A program made the translations under genes and the position numbers. From Terrirubrum flagellatum (lineage in GTDB: Bacteria; Pseudomonadota; Alphaproteobacteria; Rhizobiales; Beijerinckiaceae), in contig NZ_CP091851.1 in NCBI RefSeq assembly GCF_022059845.1, positions 1,674,001 through 1,738,000 on the forward strand: a stretch of DNA of 64,000 bases, given 5' to 3'. This document shows positions 57,932 through 64,000 of the stretch, piece after piece. Each line of letters opens with the position of its first letter. The first letter of the stretch is position 1. The notes beneath the pieces are model-generated. The model did not search any database, was not told the DNA's origin, and saw only the letters and a list, made by a program, of their open reading frames with translations.

Positions 57932-59302
57932 ATGGAGAAGTGGCTGGGGGCCGCGCTCGACTATGTCCCGCAATGGCTGTCGTTCCAGCTCGAGCAGGCG
58001 GAGGCGCCGGGCTGCTCGCTCGCCATCGCCCATCGCGACAAGATCATCTATGAGAAAGCCCTCGGCCTCGCAGACATCAAGGCGAAGACGGCGCTGACGC
58101 CGGCGCATCGCTTCCGCGTCGCGTCGCACTCCAAGAGTTTCACGGCGACCGGAATCATGCTGCTGCGCGAGCGCGGCAAACTCACGCTCGACGATCCCGC
58201 CGGAAAATATGTCACGGGGCTTCATCCCAGGGTGGCGTCGGCGACGATCGCGCAACTGGTTTCGCATGGCGCCGGCATCGTGCGCGACGGCCCGGATACG
58301 GGGCAATGGGCGCATCGCCGCGCCTTTCTCAACTATGCGGAGCTGCGCGCGGACTTGACGCTTCCGCCAACTCTGGAAGCGAGCACGCGCTTCAAATATT
58401 CCAATCACGGTTTCGGACTGCTCGGATTGATCATCGAGTCGATCACGGGAGAGACCTGGAACGACTTCATCGCGCGCGAGGTCGTGGCGGCGGCGGGCCT
58501 CAGGGAAACCTATCCCGACGCGCCGGTCCCACGCGGCGTTCCGCTGGCGTCGGGCCATGCGACGAAGACTCTCTTCGGCAAGCGCTATGTCATCCCGGCG
58601 AATTACTCGACCTTCGCGATGGCGTCGGCGACCGGCTTTGTCAGCACGGCGCGCGATCTCGCACGCTTCTTTGGGCAGCTCTCGCCGCAGGCGAAGCGGA
58701 GCGTCCTGTCGCCAGCGAGCCGGCGCGAGATGACGCGGCGGCTGTGGCGCAATCCGCAGGCCTCGATCGAAGGCTATTACGGACTTGGCATTATCGGCGG
58801 ACGGACCGGCGGCTGGGACTGGTTCGGCCATAGCGGCGGTTTCCCCGGCGTGATCACGCGCACGACGATGATCCCGTCGAAGGAGCTGACCGTGTCGTTG
58901 CTGACGAACAGCGCCGATCGCCTCGCGGCGGGTCTTGGCGATGGCGTGCTCCATATCCTGCAGGCGTTCGAAAAGAATGGCGCGCCGCCGCGCGCTCACA
59001 GAGCATGGGCCGGCCGCTGGTGGAGTTTGTGGGGCGTGCTCGACATGGTGCCGATGGGCGACAAGGTGTTCGTGGCGACGCCGGCTTTTCCCAACCCGTT
59101 CACCGATGCGCCGCAGATTTCAGTGACAGGGCGCGGCCGCGGCGTGATCACCGCAGGCGAGGGTTACAGCAGCTATGGCGAACCTGCGAGCCTTGTGATG
59201 GGCCGCGGCGGCAAGGCGAAGGAAGTCGTTTTTGCGGGCACGCGACTGTTGACGAAGGCGGCCGCGGAGAAGGAAGCGAGAGCGCGCTACAAAGTGAAGT
59301 GA
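57932..59302 (+). CDS. Serine hydrolase of the beta-lactamase/class C PBP family
   Basis: This penicillin-binding-protein-fold hydrolase (456 aa) has the SxxK motif Ser65-His-Ser-Lys68 (RVASHSKSFTATG), the YxN motif in FKYSNHGFG and the HxG motif in FGHSGGFPG. It lacks an evident signal peptide at the chosen ATG 57932, so it may be a cytosolic esterase or peptidase rather than a beta-lactamase. It ends with an extra beta-rich domain (about 360-456) in which the Ser-hydrolase motifs are absent. It is coupled to the M20 gene. Confidence 0.88.
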   Translation: MEKWLGAALDYVPQWLSFQLEQAEAPGCSLAIAHRDKIIYEKALGLADIKAKTALTPAHRFRVASHSKSFTATGIMLLRERGKLTLDDPAGKYVTGLHPRVASATIAQLVSHGAGIVRDGPDTGQWAHRRAFLNYAELRADLTLPPTLEASTRFKYSNHGFGLLGLIIESITGETWNDFIAREVVAAAGLRETYPDAPVPRGVPLASGHATKTLFGKRYVIPANYSTFAMASATGFVSTARDLARFFGQLSPQAKRSVLSPASRREMTRRLWRNPQASIEGYYGLGIIGGRTGGWDWFGHSGGFPGVITRTTMIPSKELTVSLLTNSADRLAAGLGDGVLHILQAFEKNGAPPRAHRAWAGRWWSLWGVLDMVPMGDKVFVATPAFPNPFTDAPQISVTGRGRGVITAGEGYSSYGEPASLVMGRGGKAKEVVFAGTRLLTKAAAEKEARARYKVK

Positions 59303-59548
59303 TGCGCTCGCTTTCGTCTTCGCAAAGCCATTGGCTTTGCTTCGACGTAGCAAGCCGCTCGCGAGTCTTTCGCTGGGCCCCGGTCTTCATTCCGTTCGCT
59401 TCGCTCACTTCATGAAACCGGGGACGGAGGGAGCGTCAATTTGAAACGTTGAAGCTGTCGCCGTCCCCGGAACGGTGAAGCGAAACGAAGTGAAGCGGAA
59501 CCGTGTCCGGGGTCCAGCGCAAGAATCCGCGCTGAAAGCGCGGCGAAA
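59303..59548. repeat. Intergenic repeat region with element A copy 2 and element B copy 2
   Basis: Element A copy 2 is at 59357-59429 (minus orientation) and element B copy 2 at 59460-59545 (plus orientation). They match the copies at 56294-56367 and 56421-56500, each in the opposite orientation. A hairpin GCAAAGCC-ATT-GGCTTTGC (59322-59340) comes first. Element B ends about four bases before the ABC-F stop. No gene is seen here. Confidence 0.65.
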
Positions 59549-61423
59549 TCAGGCCTCCAGCGCGGTCGTCAACTCCAGCCATTCGTTCTCGGCCGCGACA
59601 AGCGCGCTTTCGAGTTCGCCGCGCTGGCGCGTGAGTTCCGCCACTCTGTCCGGCTGCTTCGCATAGAGATCGCTGTCGGCAAGCGCCGTGTCGACGCGCG
59701 CCATGAGATCGTGCAGCTTCGCCATGCGTGTCTCCGTCGCGTCGACACGCTTGCGCAGACCTGACAGCGAGGAGCGCTTTTCCGCCTGCGGCTTTTCCGT
59801 GGACGCGCGTTCGGCCGCCTCCCGCGCGCGCTCTTTCTTCGAGGCAGACGCGCTATCGAGATCGCCCGACAGAATAAGTTTGCGGTAATCGTCGAGATCG
59901 CCGTCGAACGGCTTCACCGTCCCATTGGCGACGAGCCAGAGACGTTCGCAGGTCGCTTCGATGAGATAGCGATCGTGGCTGACGAGGATCACCGCGCCGG
60001 GATAGTCGTTGATCGCTTCGGCAAGCGCGGCGCGGCTGTCGATGTCGAGATGGTTGGTAGGCTCGTCCAGCACCAGCATGTGCGGACCGTGAAAGGCCGC
60101 GAGACCCAACTGCAGCCGCGCCTTCTCGCCGCCTGACAAGTTCGCGACGGGGGTCTCGACCTTGCTCGCGGGAAAACCAAGCTGCGCCGCTCTTGCGCGC
60201 TTCACGGATTCATAGGCGTCGGGAATGAGATCGGCGACATGATCGAGCGCCGTGCGTTTGACGTCGAGTTCGTCGACCTGATGCTGGGCGAAATAGGCGA
60301 CGTCGAGCTTCTTCGACTGGCGGATTTCGCCGCCAAGCGGATCGAGCCGGCGCGCCAGCAGTTTCGAGAAGGTCGACTTGCCGTTGCCGTTCGCGCCGAG
60401 CAGCGCGATGCGATCGTCAGGCGCGAGCGTCAGATCAAGACCGCGCAGCACGACGCGTTCACCATAGCCGGCGCTGACTTTCTCGAAGGTGATGAGCGGC
60501 GGCGCGAGCGGCTTCTGCGGCGCCGGGAGATAGAAGGGCGCGACCTCGCTGTCGACGATGGCGGCCACCGGCTCCATTTTTTCCAGCCGTTTGATGCGCG
60601 ACTGCGCCTGACGCGCCTTGCTCGCCTTGGCGCGGAAGCGATCGACGAAAGCCTGGAGATGTTTTCGCTCGGCCTCCTGCTTGTCGCGCGCCTTCACCTG
60701 CAGAACCATCTTCTCGCGGCGCTGGCGATCGAACGAGGTGTAGTCGCCGCGATAGAGCGTCAGCTTTCCCTGATCGAGATGCAGGATGTGATCGACCGCG
60801 GTGTCGAGCAGTTCGCGATCGTGGCTGATGATGATCGCCGTGCGCGGATAGCGCGCGAGATAGTCGTACAGCCAGAGCGTGCCTTCGAGATCGAGATAGT
60901 TGGTGGGCTCGTCGAGCAGCAAGAGATCGGGCTCGGAGAACAGCACTGCCGCAAGCGCGACGCGCATGCGCCAGCCGCCGGAGAAATCGGAGCAGGGGCG
61001 CTGCTGCGCCTCAGCATCGAAGCCGAGGCCATGCAGGATCGCGCCGGCGCGCGCTTCGGCGGAATAGGCGCCGATATCAGCGAGCCGCGTCTCGATGTCG
61101 GCGATGCGCGCGGGATCGGCGGCATGCTCGCGTTCCGCCATCAGCGCGGCGCGTTCGCGATCGGCCGCGAGCACGACCTCCATCAGCGTCTCGGGACCCG
61201 ATGGAACTTCCTGCGCCACGCTGCCGATGCGCGCATTCTTCGGGATCGAGGCGCCGCCGGTCTCGGTGTGCAATTCGCCAAGCGCGATGCGGAACAAGGT
61301 CGTCTTGCCCGTGCCGTTGCGGCCGACGAAGCCGACTTTCGCGTTCGGCGGAAGAGCGACAGTCGCCTTGTCGAAGAGAAGGCGCGAGCCGATCCGGTAA
61401 GTCAGGTCGTTGACGTGCAGCAT
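59549..61423 (-). CDS. ABC-F family ATPase (Uup/YheS type)
   Basis: The 624-residue soluble ATPase has two nucleotide-binding domains in tandem: Walker A GRNGTGKTTL with DFSGGWRMR and LLLLDEPTNYLD, then GANGNGKSTF with NLSGGEKAR and LVLDEPTNHLD. A linker (about residues 240-300, with QAFVDRFRAKASKARQAQSR) joins them, and a charged coiled-coil C-terminus follows (about 535-624). ABC-F proteins act on ribosomes or in DNA metabolism, not in transport. ATG 61423 gives the conserved MLHVNDLTYRIG start; the long in-frame extension upstream lacks support. Confidence 0.93.
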   Translation of the reverse strand: MLHVNDLTYRIGSRLLFDKATVALPPNAKVGFVGRNGTGKTTLFRIALGELHTETGGASIPKNARIGSVAQEVPSGPETLMEVVLAADRERAALMAEREHAADPARIADIETRLADIGAYSAEARAGAILHGLGFDAEAQQRPCSDFSGGWRMRVALAAVLFSEPDLLLLDEPTNYLDLEGTLWLYDYLARYPRTAIIISHDRELLDTAVDHILHLDQGKLTLYRGDYTSFDRQRREKMVLQVKARDKQEAERKHLQAFVDRFRAKASKARQAQSRIKRLEKMEPVAAIVDSEVAPFYLPAPQKPLAPPLITFEKVSAGYGERVVLRGLDLTLAPDDRIALLGANGNGKSTFSKLLARRLDPLGGEIRQSKKLDVAYFAQHQVDELDVKRTALDHVADLIPDAYESVKRARAAQLGFPASKVETPVANLSGGEKARLQLGLAAFHGPHMLVLDEPTNHLDIDSRAALAEAINDYPGAVILVSHDRYLIEATCERLWLVANGTVKPFDGDLDDYRKLILSGDLDSASASKKERAREAAERASTEKPQAEKRSSLSGLRKRVDATETRMAKLHDLMARVDTALADSDLYAKQPDRVAELTRQRGELESALVAAENEWLELTTALEA

Positions 61424-61559
61424 GGCGCGGCGCTTCTCGCGCAGCCGCATGATGCGCGCAAGACACGTTACGGAGCCGACATAATCGCGCCGCAAATCGG
61501 CCCTTCCGCAGCCCGCTCGACTTTCCACAGCCGGCGAAGGGGAGACGAGGCGATTCGAC

Positions 61560-61673
61560 ATGTTCATCTGGAAGCCGCTCGGAATTCGCGCGCTGCCAGC
61601 GCTGGCGATTATCTGTCTACTGTTTGGCATCGCGACAGCGGTGGTCGCGGTCGTTATTGGTCGCGGCGCGTGA
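61560..61673 (+). CDS. Possible 37-residue single-TM protein
   Basis: ATG 61560 opens a short frame: MFIWKPLGIRALPALAII, then a hydrophobic run (CLLFGIATAVVAVVIGRGA), ending with TGA at 61673. GGGGAG and GAGG lie 9-20 bases upstream. It lies in the 349-bp gap between the ABC-F gene and aqpZ, divergent from the former. It has a plausible single TM helix with basic flank, but no homologue is recalled. Confidence 0.4.
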   Translation: MFIWKPLGIRALPALAIICLLFGIATAVVAVVIGRGA

Positions 61674-61721
61674 TGCAAAGCTCGTCTTCCCCAACGTCGT
61701 ATACTTTTGTCGAATCGGGAA

Positions 61722-61738
61722 CTAGGTTCGAGTCCCAG
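61722..61738 (+). other. tRNA T-arm-like fragment
   Basis: CTAGG-TTCGAGT-CCCAG resembles a tRNA T-stem and loop with four of five stem pairs, followed by CCACGCAG. No matching D-arm, anticodon arm or 5' acceptor strand was found upstream, so it is either chance or a tRNA 3'-end remnant such as those left by integration. It lies 35 bp before aqpZ. Confidence 0.25.
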
Positions 61739-61772
61739 CCACGCAGAGCTGGATTCGCCTAGGGGGCCTCTC

Positions 61773-62477
61773 ATGAAAAAATACATCGCCGAATTCATCG
61801 GCTCGGCGGCGCTCGTGTTGATTGGTTGTGGCGCGGTGACGGCTGGCGGTCTTGGCGGCGTCCTTGGCGGTGGGGGCGCGGGTTTTCTCGCTGTTCTGCC
61901 GATTGGTCTGGCGTTTGGTCTGGCTGTGACAGCGATGGCCTACGGCATCGGCCCGGTGTCCGGCTGCCATATCAATCCGGCCGTGACAGTCGGGGTCTGG
62001 GCGGCCGGCCGCATGGAGACGTCGGAGGTGCCTGGCTATATCGTTGCGCAGGTCGCGGGCGCGATCGTCGGCGCGGCGGTCCTGTACATCATTCTCAGCG
62101 GCAAGGCGGGCGGCTATGACGTAGCCGCCGCCGGCCTCGGCCAGACCGGTTGGGACGCCGCGAAAGGCTACTCGATGGTTTCAGCCTTCATCGCTGAAGC
62201 GGTCGGCACGTTTCTGTTTCTGGTCTGCATTCTCGGCGCGACCTCCAAGTCGGGCGGGGGTGTTGCGGCCGGACTGGCGATTGGCCTGACGCTCGCGGCG
62301 TTGCATCTGGTCAATGTTCCGATCAGCGGCAATTCGCTCAATCCGGCCCGTTCGATCGGGCCTGCCCTGTTCGTCGGCGGGACCGCCATCGCCCAGCTCT
62401 GGCTGTTCATCGTCGCCCCGCTGATCGGCGGCTATGTCGCCGGCCTGCTGTTCAAGACGAAGACGCTGGAAGCCTGA
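61773..62477 (+). CDS. aqpZ: Aquaporin Z
   Basis: This MIP-family water channel (234 aa) has six TM helices and the two NPA motifs (SGCHINPAVTVG and GNSLNPARSIGPALF). The selectivity-filter Arg follows the second NPA, and His is present at the typical Aqp position region (LHLVNVPIS). ATG 61773 starts MKKYIAEFIG, as in homologues; an upstream in-frame ATG at 61707 is rejected. An intrinsic terminator follows the stop. Confidence 0.95.
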   Translation: MKKYIAEFIGSAALVLIGCGAVTAGGLGGVLGGGGAGFLAVLPIGLAFGLAVTAMAYGIGPVSGCHINPAVTVGVWAAGRMETSEVPGYIVAQVAGAIVGAAVLYIILSGKAGGYDVAAAGLGQTGWDAAKGYSMVSAFIAEAVGTFLFLVCILGATSKSGGGVAAGLAIGLTLAALHLVNVPISGNSLNPARSIGPALFVGGTAIAQLWLFIVAPLIGGYVAGLLFKTKTLEA

Positions 62478-62499
62478 TCCGGCTTAAGCCTGTCATCGG

Positions 62500-62523
62500 A
62501 AAGGGCCCGCGAGGGCCCTTTTT
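62500..62523 (+). terminator. Intrinsic terminator after aqpZ
   Basis: AAAGGGCCC and GGGCCCTTT pair over nine bases around a GCGA loop, followed by TT. It starts 23 bases after the aqpZ stop. Confidence 0.85.
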
Positions 62524-62600
62524 CGCATCTGCGAACGCCTTGTCGGTCCGGGGACGCGCCGATATAAGCCGCGCACTTTCCGTTTCAGACAGGACCCGCG

Positions 62601-63023
62601 ATGGCCGCGCAGCGCACTTTTTCGATCATCAAGCCCGACGCGACCAAGCGTAACCTCACGGGCGCGATCAATGCGGTCATCGAGAAGGCGGGCCTGCGCA
62701 TCGTGGCGCAGAAGCGCATCCAGATGACCAAAGAGCAGGCGCAGGCGTTCTACGCCGTCCACAAGGAGCGTCCCTTCTTCGGCGAGCTCGTCGATTTCAT
62801 GATCTCCGAGCCGGTGGTCGTGCAGGTGCTCGAGGGCGACAACGCCATCGCGAAGTATCGCGAAGTGATGGGCGCGACGAACCCGGCGAACGCCGCCGAG
62901 GGCACGATCCGCAAGCTCTACGCCCTGTCGGTCGGCGAGAATTCGGTGCACGGCTCGGACGCGCCGGAGACGGCGGCGATCGAGATCGCCCAGTTCTTCT
63001 CGGGCAACGAGATCGTCGGCTGA
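62601..63023 (+). CDS. ndk: Nucleoside diphosphate kinase
   Basis: Ndk equilibrates NTP and NDP pools through a phosphohistidine intermediate, His117 in [12 protein letters not shown]. The 140 residues include the start [13 protein letters not shown] and the [15 protein letters not shown] motif. It is a single gene with a terminator after it. Confidence 0.96.
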   Translation: MAAQRTFSIIKPDATKRNLTGAINAVIEKAGLRIVAQKRIQMTKEQAQAFYAVHKERPFFGELVDFMISEPVVVQVLEGDNAIAKYREVMGATNPANAAEGTIRKLYALSVGENSVHGSDAPETAAIEIAQFFSGNEIVG

Positions 63024-63048
63024 ACGGCCGACGCCTGACTCTAAACAG

Positions 63049-63073
63049 CGGCGGGCGATAAGCCCGCCGTTTT
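63049..63073 (+). terminator. Intrinsic terminator after ndk
   Basis: CGGCGGGC and GCCCGCCG form an 8-bp stem around a GATAA loop, followed by TTTT. It lies 26 bp after the ndk stop and 62 bp before the oxidoreductase start. Confidence 0.85.
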
Positions 63074-63134
63074 CATTTCCGCTTGAGTTTGCCGGCGGCT
63101 CCGGCAATTTGCCGGTTTCGCGAGAGTCCCCGGA

Positions 63135-64000
63135 ATGAACGCGCCCGTCCGCAAGACCATCGGCCATTCCGCCTGCCCGCATGACTGCCCGTCGACCTGC
63201 GCGCTCGACGTCGAGGTCATCGACGGCAAGACGATCGGCCGCCTGCATGGCGCGAAGGACAACAGCTACACCGCCGGCGTCATCTGCGCGAAGGTCGCGC
63301 GCTATTCCGAGCGCATCAATCATCCCGACCGTCTGACGAAACCGCTGTTGCGCGTCGGCCCCAAGGGCTCGAAGCAGTTCCGCGAAATCTCGTGGGACGA
63401 GGCGCTCGATCGCACGGCGGAGGCGCTGCTGAAGGCCGAGCGCGAGCATGGCTCTGAATCGGTCTGGCCCTACTACTACGCCGGCACCATGGGCTTCGTG
63501 ATGCGCGACGGCATCAACCGCCTGCGTCACGCCAAGAAATATTCGGGCTTCTACGGGACGATCTGCGTCAACATGGCCTGGGTCGGCTTCATCGCAGGCA
63601 CGGGCAAATTGATGGGGCCCGATCCGCGCGAGATGGCGAAGGCTGATTGCGTCGTGATCTGGGGCACCAATGCGGTTGCGACGCAGGTCAACGTCATGAC
63701 CCATGCGGTGCGGGCGCGGAAGGAGCGCGGCGCCAAGATCGTCGCCATCGACGTCTATAACAATGCGACGATGCAGCAGGCCGATATGGCGCTCTGCCTG
63801 CGGCCGGGCACCGACGGCGCGCTCGCCTGCGCCGTGATGCATATCCTCTTCCGCGACGGTTACGCCGATTGGGATTATCTCGAGACATACACGGATCATC
63901 CGCGCGAACTCGAAGCGCATGTGAAGAGCCGCACGCCGGAATGGGCGTCTGATATCACGGGGCTGCCCGTCGCGGAGATCGAGGCGTTCGCGAAGCTCGT
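63135..64000 (+). CDS. Molybdopterin oxidoreductase, N-terminal part (runs off window)
   Basis: The visible 288 residues are the start of a bis-MGD molybdoenzyme of the DMSO-reductase / formate-dehydrogenase superfamily. Cys14, Cys18, Cys22 and Cys51 (ACPHDCPSTC, GVICAKV) form a Cx3Cx3Cx28C [4Fe-4S] site. Later segments WGTNAVATQVNVM and ARKERGAKIVAIDVYN fit the domain II/III pattern. Cofactor supply links it loosely to moaC and moeA at 18.5-20 kb. Without the C-terminal half its subfamily and electron acceptor cannot be fixed. Confidence 0.88.
   Translation, partial: MNAPVRKTIGHSACPHDCPSTCALDVEVIDGKTIGRLHGAKDNSYTAGVICAKVARYSERINHPDRLTKPLLRVGPKGSKQFREISWDEALDRTAEALLKAEREHGSESVWPYYYAGTMGFVMRDGINRLRHAKKYSGFYGTICVNMAWVGFIAGTGKLMGPDPREMAKADCVVIWGTNAVATQVNVMTHAVRARKERGAKIVAIDVYNNATMQQADMALCLRPGTDGALACAVMHILFRDGYADWDYLETYTDHPRELEAHVKSRTPEWASDITGLPVAEIEAFAKL

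Noticed and set aside
61424-61798. Upstream in-frame extension of the ABC-F gene
   Set aside because: It has no conserved sequence and runs past the aqpZ start; the ATG at 61423 matches family starts.

Overview
The window is a gene-dense, GC-rich chromosomal segment from an alphaproteobacterium, most likely a member of Hyphomicrobiales (Rhizobiales). Three things point there: the gene orders pyrH-frr-uppS-cdsA-rseP-bamA-lpxD-fabZ-lpxA-lpxI-lpxB-(gltA), tpiA-ppiD-trpE...trpGDC-moaC-moeA-lexA-comEC-gltX, and secG-pyrG...kdsA...eno...pdhA-pdhB-pdhC-lpdA; a LexA box of the alphaproteobacterial GTTC-N7-GTTC type; and an intergenic palindromic repeat (core GTGGGAACCGG) of a kind I recall from this order. 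I cannot name the genus. No rRNA, complete tRNA, CRISPR array, transposase, integrase or phage gene was seen.

Layout. 1-11.7 kb (+ strand): the end of an ABC exporter ATPase, then UMP kinase, ribosome recycling factor, undecaprenyl-PP synthase, CDP-diglyceride synthase, site-2 protease RseP, BamA and the lipid A genes lpxD-fabZ-lpxA-lpxI-lpxB. The dxr gene that usually sits between cdsA and rseP is absent. 11.7-14.7 kb (- strand): citrate synthase and glutamyl-tRNA synthetase. 14.7-17.0 kb: a ComEC-type membrane protein. 17.0-27.9 kb (mostly - strand): lexA, moeA, moaC, trpC, trpD, trpG, then a 1.75-kb interruption (a small Cys-rich secreted protein, a MarR regulator and an AhpD-like protein), then trpE and the periplasmic foldase ppiD.

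28-46 kb (+ strand backbone): tpiA, secG, pyrG, kdsA, eno and ppc form a conserved housekeeping backbone. It is interrupted by accessory blocks: a YVTN-type beta-propeller, a PsiF-repeat protein and a nitronate monooxygenase; a DUF350 / DUF1190 / glutathionylspermidine-synthase-like ATP-grasp operon; and an MFS transporter, queF and a VapBC toxin-antitoxin pair. 46-55 kb: an exported beta-carbonic anhydrase, a DMT permease, an FtsB/DivIC-like protein, and a complete pyruvate dehydrogenase operon (pdhA-pdhB-pdhC-lpdA) with two uncharacterised small membrane proteins embedded in it. 55-59.5 kb: a class V aminotransferase, then an M20 deacylase and a serine beta-lactamase-like hydrolase; this pair lies between two intergenic regions that carry the same two repeat elements in opposite orientations. 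59.5-64 kb: an ABC-F ATPase, aquaporin Z, nucleoside diphosphate kinase and the 5' part of a molybdopterin oxidoreductase.

Functionally the window holds most of the Raetz lipid A pathway up to the disaccharide, KDO-8-P synthesis, outer-membrane assembly, tryptophan biosynthesis, late molybdenum-cofactor steps, and the lower glycolysis-PEP-pyruvate-acetyl-CoA-citrate node (tpiA, eno, ppc, pdh, gltA). The best candidate for a poorly described system is the DUF350/DUF1190/ATP-grasp operon at 34.6-36.8 kb. Other points worth checking are the two membrane proteins inside the pdh operon, the relocated or replaced dxr, and the divergent gene sharing the LexA-box region.
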